NCBI RefSeq assembly: GCF_030063335.1
Contig: NZ_JASISW010000023.1
Coordinates: 24,825-88,824, forward strand
DNA length: 64,000 nucleotides
Origin: Rhodococcus sp. G-MC3
Lineage (GTDB): Bacteria > Actinomycetota > Actinomycetes > Mycobacteriales > Mycobacteriaceae
Direction of reading: 5' to 3'
This document shows, piece after piece, positions 60,688-64,000 of the stretch. The notes beneath the pieces are model-generated. The model saw nothing but the letters and a program-made list of their open reading frames with translations, did not search any database and was not told the origin of the DNA. Every line of letters begins with the position of its first letter. The stretch's first letter is position 1. The position numbers were made by a program, and so were the translations under genes.

Positions 60688-60774
60688 TCTGCAGTAGAGT
60701 GTGCGTTACACGGCACCGAGGTGTCAACACCCCTACTGCTAGCGTCTGGTCTTACCCGAGAAGAGGAGACATTC

Positions 60775-61800
60775 ATGCCGCAGCCGACGATCCGCACCGT
60801 CGCCGCACATGCAGGCGTGTCCAAATCTCTTGTTTCACTGGTACTCCGAGGGTCACACTCGGTCAGCGAGGCCAAGCGCACGGCGGTCGAAAACGCCATC
60901 CTCGAACTGGGCTATCGGCCGAACCTCAGCGCCCGCAGCCTCACCCAGAATCGAACTCACATCGTCGGAGTCCTGATCAACGATCTGCGCAACCCATGGT
61001 TCGTCGATTGCATCGAAGGCATGAATTCGGTTCTACAACAACACGGTCTGAAAATGTTTCTTGCCGACGGCCGGTTGGATCGTAGTTCCGACGAGTCGTT
61101 CGTCAAGAGCTTCGTCGACCTCCGGCTCGATGGTCTCGTCCTCGTCGGCACCCGCGACCCCACACCCGCCATCGCCGAGGCCGCGGCGGCAATGCCGACG
61201 GTGGTCGTCGCAAGCCGAGATCTGGACTTCCCCGGTGTCGACGTCGTCGCCAACGACGACGAACTGGGCACGACACTGGCAGTCGATCACCTCGTTGCGC
61301 TCGGCCACGAGAGGATCGCGCACATAGCGGGTTTCGGCGCTGTGGCGGACATTCGAGCCTCGAGCTACCGAGCCGCCATGGTCGCCCACGGACTCTCTCG
61401 ACACATCCACGTCGAGGCGAGCGACATGACCGAGGACGACGGACACCGTGCCGCAGTAAGGTTGTTGGACAGCAGAACTCGCCCCACTGCGGTGTACGCG
61501 TTCAACGACATCGTCGCGATCGGCACCATGACGGCGTGCAGTGAGCGGTCCATCGCAATTCCACACGACATGTCGGTAGTCGGCTACGACAACACCTCGA
61601 TCGCACAACTGCGCCACGTGTGGCTGACCAGCGTGGACAATGCGTCCATCGAGGTGGGCGAACGGGCGGCGCAGGCATTGGTCGAGAGAATCACCACCCC
61701 CGGGGCGCCAGGGTCGCTCGCCCTCGTCACGCCTGCTTTACAGGTGCGCGGATCTACCGGACACCCACCTCAACGATCGACGACAGTCGTGTCGAAGTAG
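60775..61800 (+). CDS. LacI family transcription regulator 2
   Basis: The 341-residue protein begins PTIRTVAAHAGVSKSLVSLVLRGSHSVSEAKRTAVENAI, a LacI HTH and hinge. The effector domain has HIVGVLINDLRNPWFVDCIEGMN and AVYAFNDIVAIGTMTACSE. ATG 60775 is chosen because GAGGAG precedes it by 8 bases. It is divergent from the third dehydrogenase and probably binds the palindrome at 60674. Its 3' end overlaps the convergent GntR gene by 31 bp. Confidence 0.87.
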   Translation: MPQPTIRTVAAHAGVSKSLVSLVLRGSHSVSEAKRTAVENAILELGYRPNLSARSLTQNRTHIVGVLINDLRNPWFVDCIEGMNSVLQQHGLKMFLADGRLDRSSDESFVKSFVDLRLDGLVLVGTRDPTPAIAEAAAAMPTVVVASRDLDFPGVDVVANDDELGTTLAVDHLVALGHERIAHIAGFGAVADIRASSYRAAMVAHGLSRHIHVEASDMTEDDGHRAAVRLLDSRTRPTAVYAFNDIVAIGTMTACSERSIAIPHDMSVVGYDNTSIAQLRHVWLTSVDNASIEVGERAAQALVERITTPGAPGSLALVTPALQVRGSTGHPPQRSTTVVSK

Positions 61801-62564
61801 TACCTGGACGCACGGTAGGCATGCGACCCGAACTCGACGACACTCCCCGAATCGTCGAATGCCGTGCGGTGCATCGTCAGCAACGGGGCCTTGTACTTTT
61901 CGTCGAGCAGCAGCGCTTCCTCGCGGTCGGCCGCCTTGGCGCCGATGCGCTGACGGGCGAGACGAATATGGACGCCTCTCGTTCGAAGTGATTGATAGAG
62001 CCCCTGGGACTCGAGCTCATCCGGATCGGGCGCTATCGCCGACGGCAGGTGATTGGTCATCAGCGCCAGCGGTTCGCCGTTTGTGCTTCTGAGCCTGCGA
62101 ATGGTCACGACCTCGGTCGCATCCGAGATATTGAGCTCACGAGCGACCTCGTCGGTGGGGATCCCGATGTGATATCCGAGAAGCTTGGTCGATGGACTCT
62201 GGCCGGCACGAGCCAGGTCGTCGAACAAACTGGTCAGTTCGACAGGTCGGTGAACAGGACTCTGGACGACCTGGGTGCCGACACCTCTCTTGCGAACCAG
62301 CAGACCCTTGTCCACGAGTTCCTGAATTGCCCTTCGTGTCGTGGGTCGCGACAGATTGAGCCGTTTGGCCAGCGCCAATTCGTTCTCGAATCGATCCCCT
62401 GGCGCGAGGAGGCCGCCGAGAATGGCCGCCTCGATCGCCTGTGCAAGCTGGAAATACAGAGGAACCGGGCTGCCTCGATCGAGCTCGACAGACAACGGTG
62501 TTGCGACCGTCGAGCTGGTCGATGTCGTCTTCGATTCGCCCGTGGACACATTCGACGCAGTCAC
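61770..62564 (-). CDS. GntR family regulator with UTRA domain
   Basis: The 264-residue protein has an N-terminal winged HTH (VPLYFQLAQAIEAAILGGLL, then ALAKRLNLSRPTTRRAIQELV) and a UTRA effector domain (SLFDDLARAGQSPSTKLLGY, MHRTAFDDSGSVVEFGSHAYR). GTG 62564 is chosen since GGAG precedes it. It is divergent from iolC and is the likely regulator of the inositol genes to its right, analogous to IolR of Corynebacterium. Its end overlaps LacI 2. Confidence 0.85.
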   Translation of the reverse strand: MTASNVSTGESKTTSTSSTVATPLSVELDRGSPVPLYFQLAQAIEAAILGGLLAPGDRFENELALAKRLNLSRPTTRRAIQELVDKGLLVRKRGVGTQVVQSPVHRPVELTSLFDDLARAGQSPSTKLLGYHIGIPTDEVARELNISDATEVVTIRRLRSTNGEPLALMTNHLPSAIAPDPDELESQGLYQSLRTRGVHIRLARQRIGAKAADREEALLLDEKYKAPLLTMHRTAFDDSGSVVEFGSHAYRASRYYFDTTVVDR

Positions 62565-62662
62565 TAGTCCGGCTCCGTATCTCCTCGATGGGCAGCAGTC
62601 CCGCGCCCGGCTTGATCGGAAGTGTAGGCGAACACTAACAGCAACTTGACTGGTAGTAAGAA

Positions 62663-62683
62663 TGTCAGGACAAAGTATTGACA
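62663..62683 (+). promoter_or_regulatory. Putative IolR-type site and -35 box before iolC
   Basis: TGTCAGGACA (62663-62672) is close to the consensus recalled for IolR of Corynebacterium (KGWCHTRACA, one mismatch). TTGACA (62678-62683) is a perfect -35 hexamer for the iolC direction; no good -10 box follows. The consensus is from memory. Confidence 0.35.
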
Positions 62684-62747
62684 GAAACCTGTGGCCTAGC
62701 GCACAGTGGTTTCCAGCAGCCACCCTCGTCCGTCCCGGCGCCACAAG

Positions 62748-62790
62748 CCTTCACTATCCGCAGCCTTCACTGTCCGCAGTCCTCACTATT
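62748..62790 (+). repeat. Tandem 16-bp repeat upstream of iolC
   Basis: CCTTCACTATCCGCAG (62748-62763) is followed by CCTTCACTGTCCGCAG (62764-62779) and a partial third copy CCTCACTATT. The unit lies in the iolC leader and could be a regulator iteron or a translation-tuning repeat. Confidence 0.6.
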
Positions 62791-62810
62791 GTTTGGAGTC
62801 GATCTTGTCC

Positions 62811-63806
62811 ATGTCAGCCGATGCGAACAACACGGCCTTCGACGTCCTCGCTATCGGGCGTAGCGGCGTCGACATCTACCCGCTGCAAACCGGTGTCGGC
62901 CTCGAGGACGTCGAGTCGTTCGGCAAATTCCTCGGCGGAAGCGCCGCGAACGTCTCGGTTGCCGCAGCTCGCCTCGGATGCCGCTCAGCACTGATCTCGG
63001 GTGTCGGTCACGACCCGTTCGGGCGGTATGTCGCCGCCGAGCTCGCGCGCCTGGGCGTCGACAATCGCTACCTCGTCACCGACGATCAGTTCGCGACCCC
63101 CGTCACGTTCTGCGAGATCTTCCCCCCCGACGATTTCCCCCTGTATTTCTACCGCAAGCCCTCGGCCCCCGACCTGCAGATTCGGCCGGAGAACATCGAC
63201 ACCGGTGCTGTGAAAAACGCGCGCCTGTACTGGTCGACTGTCACCGGACTGTCGGAGGAGCCGAGCCGCAGCGCCCATTTCACCGCCTGGCAAGCCCGCG
63301 GACGCGCACCGCTGACCGTTCTCGACCTCGACTACCGGCCGATGTTCTGGGATTCGCCCGCCGCCGCCACCGATCAGGTGCGCCGCGCGCTCACACACGT
63401 CACCGTCGCCGTCGGCAACAAAGAAGAATGCGAGATCGCCGTCGGTGAAACCGACCCACACAAAGCCGCCGGCGCACTGCTCGACCTCGGTGTCGAACTC
63501 GCCATCGTCAAGATGGGCCCCAAGGGAGTTCTGGGCAAGACGAGGTCGCAGACCGTGACGGTGCCGCCGAACATCGTCGACGTCGTCAACGGTCTCGGAG
63601 CAGGCGACAGCTTCGGCGGCTCGCTGTGCCACGGTCTGCTCGCCGGGTGGCCGCTGGAGAAAATCCTCCGCTACGGCAACGCCGCAGGTGCGATCGTGGC
63701 ATCGCGTCTCGAATGCTCGACGGCCATGCCCACCGCGACCGAAGTCGCTGTACTCGCAGAAGAGTCTGCCCCGGAAACATCCGACAACGAGGCCGTCAAT
63801 GTCTGA
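62811..63806 (+). CDS. iolC: 5-dehydro-2-deoxygluconokinase
   Basis: A PfkB-family sugar kinase of 331 residues. The N-terminal FDVLAIGRSGVDIYPLQTGVGL is that of IolC; GKFLGGSAANVSVAAARLG is the substrate site and VVNGLGAGDSFGGSLCHGLL holds the anion hole and catalytic Asp. It phosphorylates 5-dehydro-2-deoxygluconate in inositol breakdown. ATG 62811 is chosen because it fits the family start. The next gene starts 8 bp before the stop. Confidence 0.9.
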   Translation: MSADANNTAFDVLAIGRSGVDIYPLQTGVGLEDVESFGKFLGGSAANVSVAAARLGCRSALISGVGHDPFGRYVAAELARLGVDNRYLVTDDQFATPVTFCEIFPPDDFPLYFYRKPSAPDLQIRPENIDTGAVKNARLYWSTVTGLSEEPSRSAHFTAWQARGRAPLTVLDLDYRPMFWDSPAAATDQVRRALTHVTVAVGNKEECEIAVGETDPHKAAGALLDLGVELAIVKMGPKGVLGKTRSQTVTVPPNIVDVVNGLGAGDSFGGSLCHGLLAGWPLEKILRYGNAAGAIVASRLECSTAMPTATEVAVLAEESAPETSDNEAVNV

Positions 63807-64000
63807 GACCACCTTGACCCCGGCGGCGGCGTCGACCTACGCCGGCGTCACCGCCCTACGCGCCACCGATCCTCAGGCCATCGAACGAGCATGGGCCACC
63901 CGCACTACGCGCCCCACCATCCGCGGCAACGGCCGGTTGATGATCGTCGCCGCCGACCACCCCGCCCGCGGCGCACTCTCGGTCGGGGCCAACCCGGCGG
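63799..64000 (+). CDS. Cgl0159-like (beta/alpha)8 protein of the iol cluster, cut by window end
   Basis: Only 67 residues are inside the window (MSETTLTPAAASTYAGVTAL..., RLMIVAADHPARGALSVGAN). The ADHPARGAL stretch resembles the class I aldolase-like Cgl0159 family found between iolC and iolB in actinobacterial inositol clusters. It overlaps iolC by 8 bp. The catalytic lysine lies beyond the window, so function cannot be checked here. Confidence 0.65.
   Translation, partial: MSETTLTPAAASTYAGVTALRATDPQAIERAWATRTTRPTIRGNGRLMIVAADHPARGALSVGANPA

Overview
The window is a high-GC actinobacterial chromosome segment, most likely from Rhodococcus or a close Nocardiaceae relative. The gene order matches, from memory, the mycobacterial block Rv3296-Rv3319: lhr, nei2, glpD, lpdA, a small cyclotransferase-like gene, two amidohydrolases, deoD, pmmB, upp, an Rv3311-like gene, add, deoA, cdd and sdhCDAB. 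No database could be searched, so names rest on visible motifs, lengths and this gene order.

Layout. 1-20.2 kb: DNA repair (Lhr helicase, Nei2 glycosylase), glycerol-3-phosphate oxidation (GlpD beside a decayed glpK fragment), the LpdA flavoprotein, M20 amidohydrolases, and purine/pyrimidine salvage with sugar-phosphate metabolism (DeoD, PmmB, Upp). 20.2-21.7 kb and 35.4-36.1 kb: one operon split in two, made of an EspC-like type VII secretion protein, an NlpC/P60 peptidase and two YbaB-like proteins. 21.7-35.4 kb: an integrated 13.7 kb element that is visibly more AT-rich. 36.1-38.5 kb: an Rv3311-like acidic protein and adenosine deaminase. 38.7-46.1 kb: a putative putrescine/polyamine catabolic cluster (permease, USP, FAD oxidase, aldehyde dehydrogenase, Lrp regulator, aminotransferase). 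46.1-51.5 kb: DeoA, Cdd and the four-subunit succinate dehydrogenase. 51.6-54.9 kb: acyl-CoA dehydrogenase, class III CoA-transferase and a divergent IclR regulator. 55-64 kb: an inositol/sugar catabolic (iol-like) region with several Gfo/Idh/MocA dehydrogenases, IolE, IolC, an aldolase-like gene cut by the window edge, and LacI and GntR regulators.

The main discovery candidate is the 13.7 kb element. It has a serine integrase at one end and is flanked by a 12-bp direct repeat; joining its two ends rebuilds a symmetric attP. It carries a complete-looking head and packaging module (two HNH proteins, small and large terminase, portal, scaffold, HK97-type capsid, connectors). I recognise no tail, lysis, replicase or capsid-protease gene. 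This is the layout of a capsid-forming phage-inducible chromosomal island (cf-PICI), a satellite that builds its own capsids and borrows helper tails. It also carries a TIR-domain protein at one edge (candidate anti-phage cargo), an Lsr2-like protein whose DNA-binding half is replaced by an acidic tail (candidate silencing antagonist), a large terminase with an insertion of about 210 residues, a string of overlapping micro-ORFs behind a promoter with a palindromic operator, and a 1.3-kb structured, repeat-rich region that may hold the origin or control sites.

Working together: most host genes serve nucleoside salvage, respiration and small-molecule catabolism. The island sits in the last codons of the NlpC/P60 gene, rebuilds its 3' end, and separates it from the two downstream genes of its former operon.
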